This document shows positions 58,101 through 63,849 of a stretch of DNA of 64,000 nt, in pieces. Source of the DNA: Chaetoderma sp. LZ-2023a (lineage: Eukaryota; Mollusca; Caudofoveata; Chaetodermatida; Chaetodermatidae); the NCBI GenBank assembly GCA_034401795.1, contig CM067371.1, positions 76,962,833 through 77,026,832 on the forward strand, given 5' to 3'. Position 1 is the stretch's first letter. Every line of letters begins with the position of its first letter. The position numbers and the translations under genes are program-made. Below the pieces are notes generated by a model, which saw only the letters and a list, made by a program, of their open reading frames with translations, was not told where the DNA came from and ran no database searches.

Positions 58101-61100
58101 CTGGAAGGATACTAGGGTGAGAGGTTTCAGAACTTGTATACAGAATTTTGATTGGTCAATTTTTTCGGGACCCATCTTGGATTTTCAGAAAATCAGCTAA
58201 TAGCCTACTGTTCATTAACCACTGGGCTGATTTCAGTCAAACTCAGTGGGAAGGTCCGTAGAGTCATATGCTTCAGAACAGGGATACAGAATTTTGATTG
58301 GACAATCTTTTCGGCGGCCATCTTGAATTTTCCGAAAACTAGCAGGAAATTGTTTAAAACGCTACTCCTCATTAATTTCTTGGGCAATTTCAGCCAGACT
58401 TGCCTGGAAGGGTACTATGGTTGGAGGTTTCAGAACTTCTATACAGAATTTTGATTGGTCAATTTTTTCGCCGGTCATCTTTCATTAACCACTGGGCCGA
58501 TTTCAATCAAACTCAGTGGGAAGGACCCTAGAGTCGTCGTATGCTTCAGAACATGATAGAATTTTGATTGCACAACTTTTTTGGTAGCCATCTTGAATTT
58601 TCTGAAAATTTGGTGAAATTGTTTAAAACGCTACTCCTCATTAACTTCATGGCCAATTTCAGCCAGACTTGGCTGAAAGGACCCTATGGTGGTAGGATTC
58701 GGAACATGAATACAGAATTTTAATTGGTCAATTTTTCCAGTAGCCATCTTGGATTTTCTGCCCTCTAGAAAATCTATTCCACATTTTGATACGTCGATGT
58801 TTTGGTGGCCATCTTTGATTTTCTGAAAGTTATCTGGAACCATTTAAAGATGGTACTCCTTAATCAATAATCCGATTTCAACAAAACTTGGGTCGAACAA
58901 TTCTAGGCCGGTAGGCTTCAAAATGTCAAATGACAATTTGGATTGGTCTATTGTTTTGGTGCCCATCTTGGATTTTCCCGAAAAGTATCCATGTCTATTT
59001 AAATACAAATGGTTCAAATGTTAATGGTCCAGGTGAGCGCCACAGGCCCTTGGGCCTCTTGTTAAATTGCAAATCCATCAAAGACATACTATTCGCACAC
59101 TTGACAGACTTTTTGAGCTTTTTGGTGGAGTCATAACATTTAATGGTAAAGCCAGCCCAAACCGGCCTCTGCGATGGTTTTAGCTGAATGTCCATTTTGA
59201 GATTCCTCAAGTTACCATTGCAGAGGCCGGTTGTGGCTGGCTCGACCATTAAATGATTTAACACTTGAGCCGGCCAAAACCGGCTTCTGTTAGTGGCCTC
59301 GGGAAATATCCAATGTTGCGGGTTTACTTGGCTGGCGAAGTTTTGATATTAACACTTTGATTCCTGAATTTATTTTGGTGGCAGCCATGCCCACCCTGAG
59401 TTTATAGCAAAATATACCGTTTAGGCATGAGACTTGAAATCATGTTGCTGCAACTCCTACAGTCTGAGTGACAAGTGTTTGAAACTTCACTCGATAATTA
59501 TGCACTAAAGATGTTTTGTCTGTCCCGTCAGGCCATGCACATGTGTGATATTGATGATGTTGTTGTTCTTGTGTTCACAGCTACATGGCTATTATTGAGT
59601 CATTACCAACATATGGCATCCATTACTATGAAGTGAAGGACAAAAAGCTAATTCCCTGGTATCTAGGGCTCAGTTTTAAGGGTATTGGATTGTATGATAA
59701 AACTGACAAGAAGACTCCAAGAAAGGTAAACAAAATGCTATTTTCGTCTCAAAGTGCAGGCCTCGGGCAGAATAATGGGATTATGTTTACTATCATTTTC
59801 TGTTAATCCTTTAACACTCATATCAGCCAAAAACGCCTTCGGCAGTGGTCTTGAGAAATGTCCATTTGCAGACCAAGAAAAGACTTTTTTTAAATTTACC
59901 ACTGGAATGAGTGTCATTAAACACCTGTCTGCATTCTTTATTGGTCAAATTCCTCAGGAAAATCTACATTTATGCTTACCCAGTGTACATTGGCACTCTA
60001 TGAGATGAGTTTTTGATAATTTACTGCTGGAATGACTGGTGCAGTTATTGAGCCAGCCATTCCAATGTAAAATAGTCTTAAAATTGTCTACTCTTGACCT
60101 TCAAATGGATTTTTCTCTAGACAACTGTATAAACCATCTTTTGGCCAACTTGACCATTAAAGGGTTAAAGACCCACTATCTGCGGTTGTAAAAAGCAGTG
60201 TTTCTCATGACATCTAAAATTTGGAGGTCCCAGGGACCCAACACCTTAAAATCTGGGGTTCTTATCCTGAAATCGGTATGTCCCAAACCGAAATCTGTTA
60301 TTCCTCATTCAGCTTCTCTCATCCATATTAAAATTAGTGTGTACCATGGGCTCACAGCTATGATTTATGTGGGTCCCATGCTAGATTTTATTGGGTATAC
60401 TATTTTGTGCAAAACGTATACTAATTAATATTTCACAATTATACAAGATTGTCATGTGTCCCAGGGAACCCACTGCCACTACTTTTGGGGGTCCCAAGTT
60501 GCATTTTGAGGGTACATACCCTCAAAAGGACCCTTATGAGAAACCCTGGTCACAAGACCGTTGGGATTTTGAGGATTTCTGAAAATTATTATTATTTGAC
60601 TGCCCCTTTAAATCTTGAAATTCCAGTGCCTCAATTTCAAGACCACTATGCAGGAAAGATGTTTAATATTTCGAAACTAATTTGACTGTAATCTGTTCCT
60701 GCCATAGACAGCAAATCTAGCAGTAAACTAAGTTTCAAAATATTCAGCCAAATTTTCTCCTACAATTTGCCATGTCTCATCTGTCAGGGTTAAAGCGTTG
60801 ATCACAGGGTCCAGGATTACATGAACACCTTAACGCTCAAGTCAGCTAAAAAACTGCTTGCAGACCAAGAGAAGAATATTTTTGAAAACTTAACTAGTGT
60901 GATGGCTGGCTCGATAACCGAGTCAGTCATTCCAGTCATGAATTTAAAAAAATAATATTTTCTACAATTGGACATTTTCTATAAGTAAATTGATATTTTC
61001 TTGAACAAATATGAGTATTAAAGAGTTAATATTATTTGTTTTTCAGCTCTTCACATGGCGACAGCTCGAAAATCTCTACTACCGCGATAAGAAGTTTTCT

Positions 61101-63358
61101 ATAGAGGTCCATGATGCAAAACGGTAAGGCATTGATTGCAGTGAACTTATTACTCTGCTTTCCTTCATTTGCAAGAGTTGAGAAAACTATTGCAGAGTTA
61201 GACAAATTATGTATTTACATTCTCTCCGGACAAGTGTTAATAGTGCCGTAATTTTGCACTGAAAATTCATTGTTGTCTAGCTGATATATTCGGAAAAACT
61301 ACTAAATACATGTGAGTGATCCATTGCTATTTCCCACTGGCACCCATTCCTAGCTATCCTCTGCCTACTTTGTATACATGTACGTGTTGCCATCGATTTG
61401 AACCTTTGCAACCTGAATTCCTGGAATCTAAATTTAATGATAAATATGCAGGTAAGCTGTGAGCTGTCAGTCAATTTAGTTTCAAAATATTCAACAGCAT
61501 ATCTATTAAATTGTAAATTCACCAAAAACATACAATTCATACATGGTAATGACTTCGTGTCAAAAATTTCAATTTTCATAACAGAGGTACGGCATTATGA
61601 TTGTGAAGTTGGCTATCATGTGATACATTTGATTATAACATCAAATACTTGAGTGACATCGGATTCCTATTGTTCATAAATTTTAAAACTTACTTCACAG
61701 ATCTGTCTAAAATAACAGTTTACGGTGACATATTAAATGATTTTCAAACCACTATTTAAATCTGCAGTCGTTTTCTTATCAATTAACCTGTCCAGTTTAT
61801 CCATCCATCATATGACATCATAATCAACTATGTGACGTCTAGGATGACATCATAATCAATGTTGTCATGAATGACATAAATAAGTACATCACGAATGCTT
61901 AATTGAAAATGGACTAAGCGTTGTTGTATGAATTGTATGTTTTTACTGTTTAATAATCATGCTGTTGCCTATTTTGAAACTAATTTTACTGGGCACTGCA
62001 CAGGTGCTGCCATTGGCAGCAACAGCATGCAGTCAAATTAGTTTCAAAATGTTTAACAGCTTACCTGTATAGGTTTTTGGAAATTTATGGTCAGGGAGAT
62101 TGGGGATCAATCGATGTGGGTGGAGCTTAGCTAGAGATGGGCGGGGCATGGCTAAAGCTGGAAGGTCCATTGACCCTTTAATGGCTAAGCCGGCCAGAGC
62201 AGCTGTTGCAGTGGTCTTGAGGAATGTCGACTTCCAGGCAAAAGAAAACTATTTCTGAGAATTTACCATTGGCAAAATGGGCCAGCCATTCCAGTGGTAA
62301 AGTTTCAGAAATAGTCTTCTTTACTCACAAATGTCCTTTCAATAAGAATAAAATTAAAATTTTTAAAAACAATTTTGACCACTAATAGATTAATATTAAT
62401 TCTGTAGTTTCACAGAGTGAGTGTGGCTTTGGTGTGTGGCTTATTGTCTGTTGCTTCATGTCTGCTTCATGCATTCTAACACCTAGGCTTCCAAAATTAT
62501 GCTTAAAGCTGTGATAATAAATAACATTTTGAAAACTTCCAGCAGCATCGTTATGAACAGGGACAAGCGCTGTAGCCATGACATGAACTATTTCTCCCAT
62601 GAATTCCCCATATCTCATTTTCAAGGCACCCATATAGGAAAACTGTGGAATATTTTGAAAGTAATTTAACCGAAAGCTATTGCCGCCTTATGTGGGCCCA
62701 ACAATGAGAGCTACCAGCTTAGAAAACAACCGTGAGAGAGTGAAAGAATATTTGCTTAGCTGATAGCTCTCGTGTGCTATTAATTTCTCGGACCTCATGA
62801 CCACCTGCAAGACTGGTTTTGACCAGCTTGACCATTAAAAGGTTAATAAAGAGAATTCCTCTCCAAACATGGTGACATCCTGGCAAGAATGGATAATGAA
62901 TGAATTGAATATTATAATCTCTGTAAACTGAAGCCTCGAAAACCTTTAGCAAGTTTCACGAATGTGCGTAAATTACACCCTGTCGTAAATTAAAAAACAG
63001 ACTATTCAGAATGCTGCATTTGACATTTATGTTTTAAGTAAGCACCCTAGTGCACCGGCCCTGGGACATTCTTCACTGTCCTATGTCACTGGTTTTCAAG
63101 AGTGTTTTTATTAAATTGAATTTTAGTGGATAAACGGAAGTAAGCACTGACACTGACTCAGGAGTATGTTGATTGGAAAATGTCCAATGCCTTTAGTTCA
63201 ATGTCAATTGAAACAATAAACTCCTATCACACTGATGTCAGCTTGTTTATTATTTCAGGATCAGAACAAAGGCTGGTATAGATCTTTCAAACAGTGTTGC
63301 TAGCAACATTGTTTCCGAAATGAAATTGTATGAAAAAGAATGGCAATTAGAAATTTAA
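40069..63358 (+). CDS. FRMD4-like: FRMD4A/FRMD4B-like FERM-domain gene (10 exons)
   Basis: Joined exons: 40069-40134, 43326-43420, 49580-49672, 52154-52238, 53365-53444, 55733-55816, 56695-56760, 59581-59725, 61047-61123, 63259-63358. All introns are GT-AG and phases agree, giving about 296 residues. F1 ubiquitin-like lobe is residues 5-85 (KELLDLVASHFNLKEKEYFG), F2 90-190 (LKKLPVLPTSALKEHPSIAF), F3 from 195 (LPTYGIHYYEVKDKKLIPWY). The order and wording fit FRMD4A and FRMD4B, membrane-linked scaffolds; known members connect Par-3 and cytohesin/ARF6 signalling at epithelial junctions. Known relatives finish F3 and continue for hundreds of residues; this model stops early. Introns (0.9-6.2 kb) carry many hairpin repeats. 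Family call is firm; the 3' end is not. Confidence 0.85.
40336..40417. repeat. 27-bp minisatellite, three units
   Basis: CTTCGGGACCTCACAGGCAA plus ACTTCCA, perfect at 40336, 40363 and 40390; intron 1. Confidence 0.9.
40533..40741. mobile_element. Hairpin family 1 copy (b left; short right)
   Basis: TTAA at 40529-40532 and 40742-40745. Left CCCGTTAATGGTCAAGCC; the tip is reduced to TTATTACGTCAATCTAGTCA; intron 1. Confidence 0.75.
40766..40806. repeat. Short perfect stem-loop
   Basis: TCACCGATTTGCTG pairs with CAGCAAATCGGTGA around GGACCAAATTCG; lies between two family 1 copies. Confidence 0.7.
41079..41088. repeat. SINE copy 3 target duplication, left
   Basis: TGGTTTGAGC; repeated at 41339-41348 as TGGTTTGGGC (9 of 10). 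Confidence 0.75.
41089..41338 (-). mobile_element. SINE-like element with (GAA)n tail, copy 3
   Basis: Reverse complement of the family described at 3931. The tail, here seen as (CTT)n at the left, has about eight units and is the longest of the three, and the body is close to the other copies. Intron 1, antisense to the gene. Confidence 0.85.
41339..41348. repeat. SINE copy 3 target duplication, right
   Basis: TGGTTTGGGC. Confidence 0.75.
41382..41535. repeat. Hairpin family 1, core-deleted copy
   Basis: CCAATGTCCATTTACACATC, AAGAGAATTTATCATGGGAA, TATTCTCTTGGCTTGCAAAT: the stem is shortened to about 40 bp and the tip is gone. Confidence 0.6.
41594..41690. repeat. Short hairpin related to family 2
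   Basis: CTGTTGAATATTTTGAAATT, GACTGGGAGCCATTGCCGCT, CAGTCAAATTAATTTCAAAA; intron 1. Confidence 0.65.
41691..42284. other. Intron 1 sequence
   Basis: AT-rich; no gene or repeat recognised. Confidence 0.35.
42285..42440. mobile_element. Hairpin family 3 copy (p-like left end)
   Basis: CTGTCTCTGCTGCAAGCCAG, AATAATTTCAATGAGC, stem GAAATATTTTGAAAACAATT, tip TTGGCTTAGCCACCAA; right outer end truncated. Confidence 0.65.
42441..42905. repeat. C/A-rich tract with GGGCCAACA motifs
   Basis: Base composition is unlike the rest of the intron. GGGCCAACA or GGCCAACA occurs at about 42747, 42794, 42854 and 42889, alternating with GGGACAACACT-like words, and TTATAGGACAAT pairs with ATTGTCCTATAA. No open frame of note. 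A degenerate minisatellite is the simplest reading. Confidence 0.5.
42921..43023. repeat. Hairpin family 1, right half only (type a)
   Basis: Starts at the tip (GGTTATCAAGCCAATCATTC), then CTTCTCTTGGTCTGCAAATG, CAAGACCACTGCAGAAGCCG and ...GGGTTAAA. No left arm. Confidence 0.7.
43326..43420 (+). CDS. FRMD4-like: FRMD4-like exon 2
   Basis: 95 bp, phase 0 to 2: PRLLVKELLDLVASHFNLKE then KEYFGIAFHDE; F1 lobe. TTACAG before, GTATGA after. The most strongly conserved exon. Confidence 0.95.
43530..43605. repeat. Short hairpin related to family 2
   Basis: AATTTGAAACTAATATACCT, a short loop, AAATTAGTTTCATAGTATTT; intron 2. Confidence 0.5.
43606..44020. other. Intron 2 sequence
   Basis: Nothing recognised. 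Confidence 0.35.
44021..44394 (+). mobile_element. Hairpin family 2 copy
   Basis: Left ACCTTTCCATCCATCATCGA; perfect stem CTGTTGAATATTTTGAAACT + AATTTGACTGGG around GCGC; right end GAATGGAAAGAT. The short loop makes it the tightest hairpin in the window. Confidence 0.75.
44395..44700. other. Intron 2 sequence
   Basis: Nothing recognised. Confidence 0.35.
44702..44985 (-). mobile_element. Hairpin family 2 copy, inverted
   Basis: TCCAGTTTTAGCTATGCCCC at the left is the family's right end reversed. Stem CTGTTGAATATTTTGAAACT and tip TTGCTGCCATAGCCTATGGCAGCAA form a long perfect hairpin. The distal CATCATAATCAAC end is mostly lost. Confidence 0.7.
45080..46416. repeat. Satellite-cored element, ATACCCCGCC family, copy 2
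   Basis: Head ATACCCCGCCAAAAAATTTG, a second head at about 45590 (TATACCCTGCCAAAAAATTT), and end CATGGTGGGGTATCATGCGC. About eight units of 150-160 bp carry TTTCCGGATGATAACTC, CGGATCGC(A/T)TTGAAACTTCA and AAATCCAAGATGGCCGCCAG. The doubled head suggests one element inserted in, or was duplicated into, another. Confidence 0.75.
46467..48735. repeat. Satellite-cored element, AGCTCACCTGG family, copy 1
   Basis: Head AGCTCACCTGGCCTGAAAGG, CCAAGTGAGCTTATGTCATG and CGACCGTCCGTCG; end GGTCCAGGTGAGCGATACAC...GGGCCTCTTGT. Inside are long units (roughly 550-600 bp) with AATTTGGCAGGAAGCATCCT, CGGCGGCCATCTTGG and GGAAGTTGATCC. Relatives at 54297-55568 and 57255-59062. Intron 2. Confidence 0.75.
48736..49264. 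other. Intron 2 sequence
   Basis: Short (TA)n at about 49144-49161. No gene. Confidence 0.35.
49265..49372 (-). repeat. Hairpin family 2, left-end fragment, inverted
   Basis: TTGATTATGACATCATATGC, GGAGGGATAAACTGGACAG is the reverse of the family's first 100 bases. Confidence 0.55.
49580..49672 (+). CDS. FRMD4-like: FRMD4-like exon 3
   Basis: 93 bp, phase 2 to 2: GHYNWLGLDKRVLENEFPRK, SGTLTLYFGI; end of F1. TTTTTTCAG before, GTATGT after. Confidence 0.95.
49795..49868. repeat. Short hairpin related to family 2
   Basis: TGAAATCTTTTGAGATTAAT, loop GTGGCAGCAATGAC, AACTTGTCTCAAAATATTGA; intron 3. Confidence 0.5.
49869..50289. other. Intron 3 sequence
   Basis: Nothing recognised. Confidence 0.35.
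50290..50516. mobile_element. Hairpin family 1 copy (b/c ends)
   Basis: CCCTTTAATGGTCAAGCCAG after AATA; perfect tip AACTGGCTCGGTAACCGAGCCAGTT; c-type right end before TTAA 50517-50520. GAGAATA variant of the arms. Confidence 0.8.
50517..50785. other. Intron 3 sequence
   Basis: Nothing recognised. Confidence 0.35.
50790..50985. mobile_element. Hairpin family 1 copy (c/a ends), left arm shortened
   Basis: TTAA at 50786-50789 and 50986-50989. The left stem jumps from GACCAAGAGGAGACT to AACCGAGTCAGTCATTCCAG. Confidence 0.75.
51070..51690. repeat. Tandem repeat of ~170 bp, three units
   Basis: Units start near 51186, 51355 and 51529 with AACTTTATCTTTGCTTGGAG, TATTGTGACGAAACTTCATG, GGAACATTGGCTATGGTACT, then GTCAGTCAGCC and CCATCCATCC-rich DNA. 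A short head (CACCTGCTTTAGCGAAAAGT) and end (GGATTATGTCATCCC) suggest another satellite-cored element. Intron 3. Confidence 0.7.
51691..52153. other. Intron 3 sequence
   Basis: AT-rich, ending in ATTTAATATTTTACAG before exon 4. Confidence 0.4.
52154..52238 (+). CDS. FRMD4-like: FRMD4-like exon 4
   Basis: 85 bp, phase 2 to 0: FFSETIALLRDTATVEAFYL, HSKYLIFR; F1-F2 linker and first F2 helix. Donor GTATGT. Confidence 0.9.
52258..52485. mobile_element. Hairpin family 1 copy, diverged
   Basis: TTAA at 52254-52257 and 52486-52489. Tip GGCTCGGTTATTGAACC; the stem has many mismatches, so it is an older copy. It starts 19 bp after exon 4, very close to the donor site. Confidence 0.65.
52545..52622. 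repeat. Hairpin family 2 remnant
   Basis: TCTGTTGAATATCTATCTAC, GAAGCAAATGCTTC, CAGTTAAATTAATTTCAAAA; the left stem is eroded. Confidence 0.5.
52905..53080 (+). repeat. Hairpin family 2, right half
   Basis: CCCAGTCAAAATGGTTTCAA, AATATTCAACAGCTTACTGT, GCAGAGCTTAGCTC, ATGGGTGGGGTATAGCTAAA. The left half is hard to see. Confidence 0.6.
53365..53444 (+). CDS. FRMD4-like: FRMD4-like exon 5
   Basis: 80 bp, phase 0 to 2: GLIECDSDTAFELAAHVLQA, TYGDYV; F2 lobe. TCTTCTAG before, GTAAGC after. Confidence 0.92.
53445..54204. other. Intron 5 sequence
   Basis: Open frame 53527-53763 has no family resemblance. Nothing else seen. Confidence 0.35.
54205..54290 (+). repeat. tRNA-derived SINE remnant
   Basis: GAGTGGCAGAGCGGTTAGGG is an A-box-like start (54215-54225), followed by TGTCCTTGAGCAAGTCATTT, a segment common after the tRNA head in many invertebrate and fish SINEs. 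The B-box region is damaged. Confidence 0.5.
54297..55568. repeat. Satellite-cored element, AGCTCACCTGG family, copy 2
   Basis: Degraded head GGTCATCTGGCCAGAGTGGC, CAAGTGAGCTTCTGCCATGG; end GTTCCAGGTGAACAATACAG...GGGCCTCTTGT. A family 2/3-like stem (about 55062-55152) and another weak stem (55440-55490) lie inside. Intron 5. Confidence 0.65.
55062..55152. repeat. Short hairpin related to family 2
   Basis: AAAATTTTGAAATCAATTTG, ATTGCTGCTTACGATAG, AAATTAATTTCGAAATATTC. Confidence 0.5.
55733..55816 (+). CDS. FRMD4-like: FRMD4-like exon 6
   Basis: 84 bp, phase 2 to 2: EEKVKADLKKLPVLPTSALK, EHPSIAF; F2 lobe. TATTTACAG before, GTTAGT after. Confidence 0.95.
55817..56694. other. Intron 6 sequence
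   Basis: Pyrimidine-rich run (CT/CCCTCC) at 55835-55905. An 18-bp word, CTTCACCATG(T/C)CGTTTGAA, is repeated at about 56533 and 56551. No gene. Confidence 0.4.
56695..56760 (+). CDS. FRMD4-like: FRMD4-like exon 7
   Basis: 66 bp, phase 2 to 2: EERVLSYYQNLTGTSRGLAI V; end of F2. TTCACAG before, GTATGA after. Confidence 0.92.
56845..56922. repeat. Short hairpin related to family 2
   Basis: TGTTGAATATTTTGAAATTG, AAGGCAGCAATATCTTCCAG, GATTTAAGAATATTGAA; intron 7. Confidence 0.5.
57130..57250. repeat. Hairpin family 2-like stem with expanded loop
   Basis: GCTGTTACAAAATTAATTTC, then TGCTGTTGCTGCCTATGGCA, GCAATAGGAAGCAACAGCAG, CTGCCAGTCAAACTAGTTTC, AAAATATTCAACA. Confidence 0.6.
57255..59062. repeat. 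Satellite-cored element, AGCTCACCTGG family, copy 3
   Basis: Head TAGCTCACCGGGCCAGAATG; end GGTCCAGGTGAGCGCCACAG...GGGCCTCTTGTT. Here the core units are about 150-180 bp: AATTTTGATTGGTCAATTTT, CGGCGGCCATCTTGAATTTT, ACGCTACTCCTCATTAACTT. The ends match copy 1 while the core differs. Intron 7. Confidence 0.75.
59137..59257. repeat. Hairpin family 1, core-deleted copy (b/b ends)
   Basis: TTTAATGGTAAAGCCAGCCC ... TGGCTCGACCATTAAATGAT; the inner stem and tip are missing and both outer ends are type b. Confidence 0.65.
59263..59580. other. Intron 7 end
   Basis: A further family 1 left end (type a, CACTTGAGCCGGCCAAAACC) at 59260-59312, then unrecognised sequence. Confidence 0.4.
59581..59725 (+). 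CDS. FRMD4-like: FRMD4-like exon 8
   Basis: 145 bp, phase 2 to 0: YMAIIESLPTYGIHYYEVKD, KKLIPWYLGLSFKGIGLYDK, TDKKTPRK; first strands of the F3 lobe. GTTCACAG before, GTAAAC after. Confidence 0.95.
59807..60164. mobile_element. Hairpin family 1 copy with internal insertion
   Basis: TTAA before (59803-59806) and after (60165-60168). Left end a, right end b. About 110 bp is inserted near 59910-60015 between the left stem and a second tip (ACTGGTGCAGTTATTGAGCC), so it may be two copies recombined. Confidence 0.65.
60200..60600. repeat. Dispersed GGGTCCCAGG-type repeat
   Basis: GGAGGTCCCAGGGACCCAAC, TTTTGGGGGTCCCAAGTTGC, GGGTACATACCCTC: similar words end both copies of the 1.1-kb duplication near 10430-10500. 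Probably a decayed repeat; intron 8. Confidence 0.4.
60655..60755. repeat. Short hairpin related to family 2
   Basis: TATTTCGAAACTAATTTGAC, TGCCATAGACAGCA, AAACTAAGTTTCAAAATATT; intron 8. Confidence 0.55.
60834..61025. mobile_element. Hairpin family 1 copy (a/c ends)
   Basis: TTAA at 60830-60833 and 61026-61029, ending only 17 bp before exon 9. Part of the outer left end is missing. Tip GGCTCGATAACCGAGTC. Confidence 0.7.
61047..61123 (+). CDS. FRMD4-like: FRMD4-like exon 9
   Basis: 77 bp, phase 0 to 2: LFTWRQLENLYYRDKKFSIE, VHDAK; middle of F3. TTTTTCAG before, GTAAGG after. Last exon with clear family resemblance. Confidence 0.95.
61124..61785. other. Intron 9 sequence
   Basis: A family 2 right-stem fragment (GTCAATTTAGTTTCAAAATA, TTCAACAG) at 61464-61498. 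Otherwise nothing recognised. Confidence 0.4.
61786..62166 (+). mobile_element. Hairpin family 2, full-length copy
   Basis: ACCTGTCCAGTTTATCCATC start, CATCATATGACATCATAATC, stem CTGTTGCCTATTTTGAAACT, tip GCTGCCATTGGCAGC, right end GGCTAAAGCTGGAAGGT. Intron 9. Confidence 0.75.
62174..62389. mobile_element. Hairpin family 1 copy (b/c ends)
   Basis: TTGA before, TTAA 62390-62393 after. CCCTTTAATGGCTAAGCCGG; the tip is degraded to TTGGCAAAATGGGCCAGCCA. Confidence 0.7.
62390..63258. other. Intron 9 sequence, right part
   Basis: Contains a family 2-like left stem (TGTGGAATATTTTGAAAGTA at 62644) and a family 1 right end (GACTGGTTTTGACCAGCTTG, ACCATTAAAAGG at 62810-62841). Ends in TTATTATTTCAG. 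Confidence 0.45.
63259..63358 (+). CDS. FRMD4-like: FRMD4-like exon 10, candidate terminal exon
   Basis: Continues in phase: codon CG|G then IRTKAGIDLSNSVASNIVSE, MKLYEKEWQLEI and TAA at 63356-63358. The acceptor TATTTCAG is good. In known FRMD4 proteins a conserved segment completing F3 should follow VHD-(x)-(x)-R; it is not here. Either a genuine short isoform or paralogue, or an artefact with the real exons to the right of the window. Confidence 0.45.
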
Positions 63359-63591
63359 AATTTCAGGCGTTTCTGTAGCTAAGGGAGATAACTTCTAATA
63401 TCAGATCCGTAACACTAATATTAGCCAGAGTTGTTGCCCTTAGACATATATTTGAAAAATGTATTCCTTTTAAGTAAACAAGTGTGTATGGACTATGGTT
63501 GTGATGTATGCCGCTTTGTCAGAAATGTAAAAGTTCTGACCAACTGACCAACAGATATACATGTATACTTAAATACAAATTGTGACTCGCA

Positions 63592-63739
63592 AATAAAAAT
63601 CGGCGTATAATAGAAATGGTTTGCTTTGATTAGATATAATGACATTATTCTGTTTAAGTAATTTGTCTATTGAAGATAATATACATGTTCCCAGACATAG
63701 GCCATTTCATCATATATGCTCTTGGTAATATTGAATAAA
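63592..63739 (+). promoter_or_regulatory. Candidate polyadenylation signals
   Basis: AATAAA at 63592-63597 and 63734-63739, 234 and 376 bases after the candidate stop. They would fit a transcript ending with exon 10. Confidence 0.45.
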
Positions 63740-63849
63740 TGCTATTGTTAAGAGGTTTATCACCAGTGCTTTTCACTTGCTTCCTCATCTCATCTCTATC
63801 ATCTGGTCAAGAGCACTCCACAAAATTAAACCCTCCAATCTTAATAATA

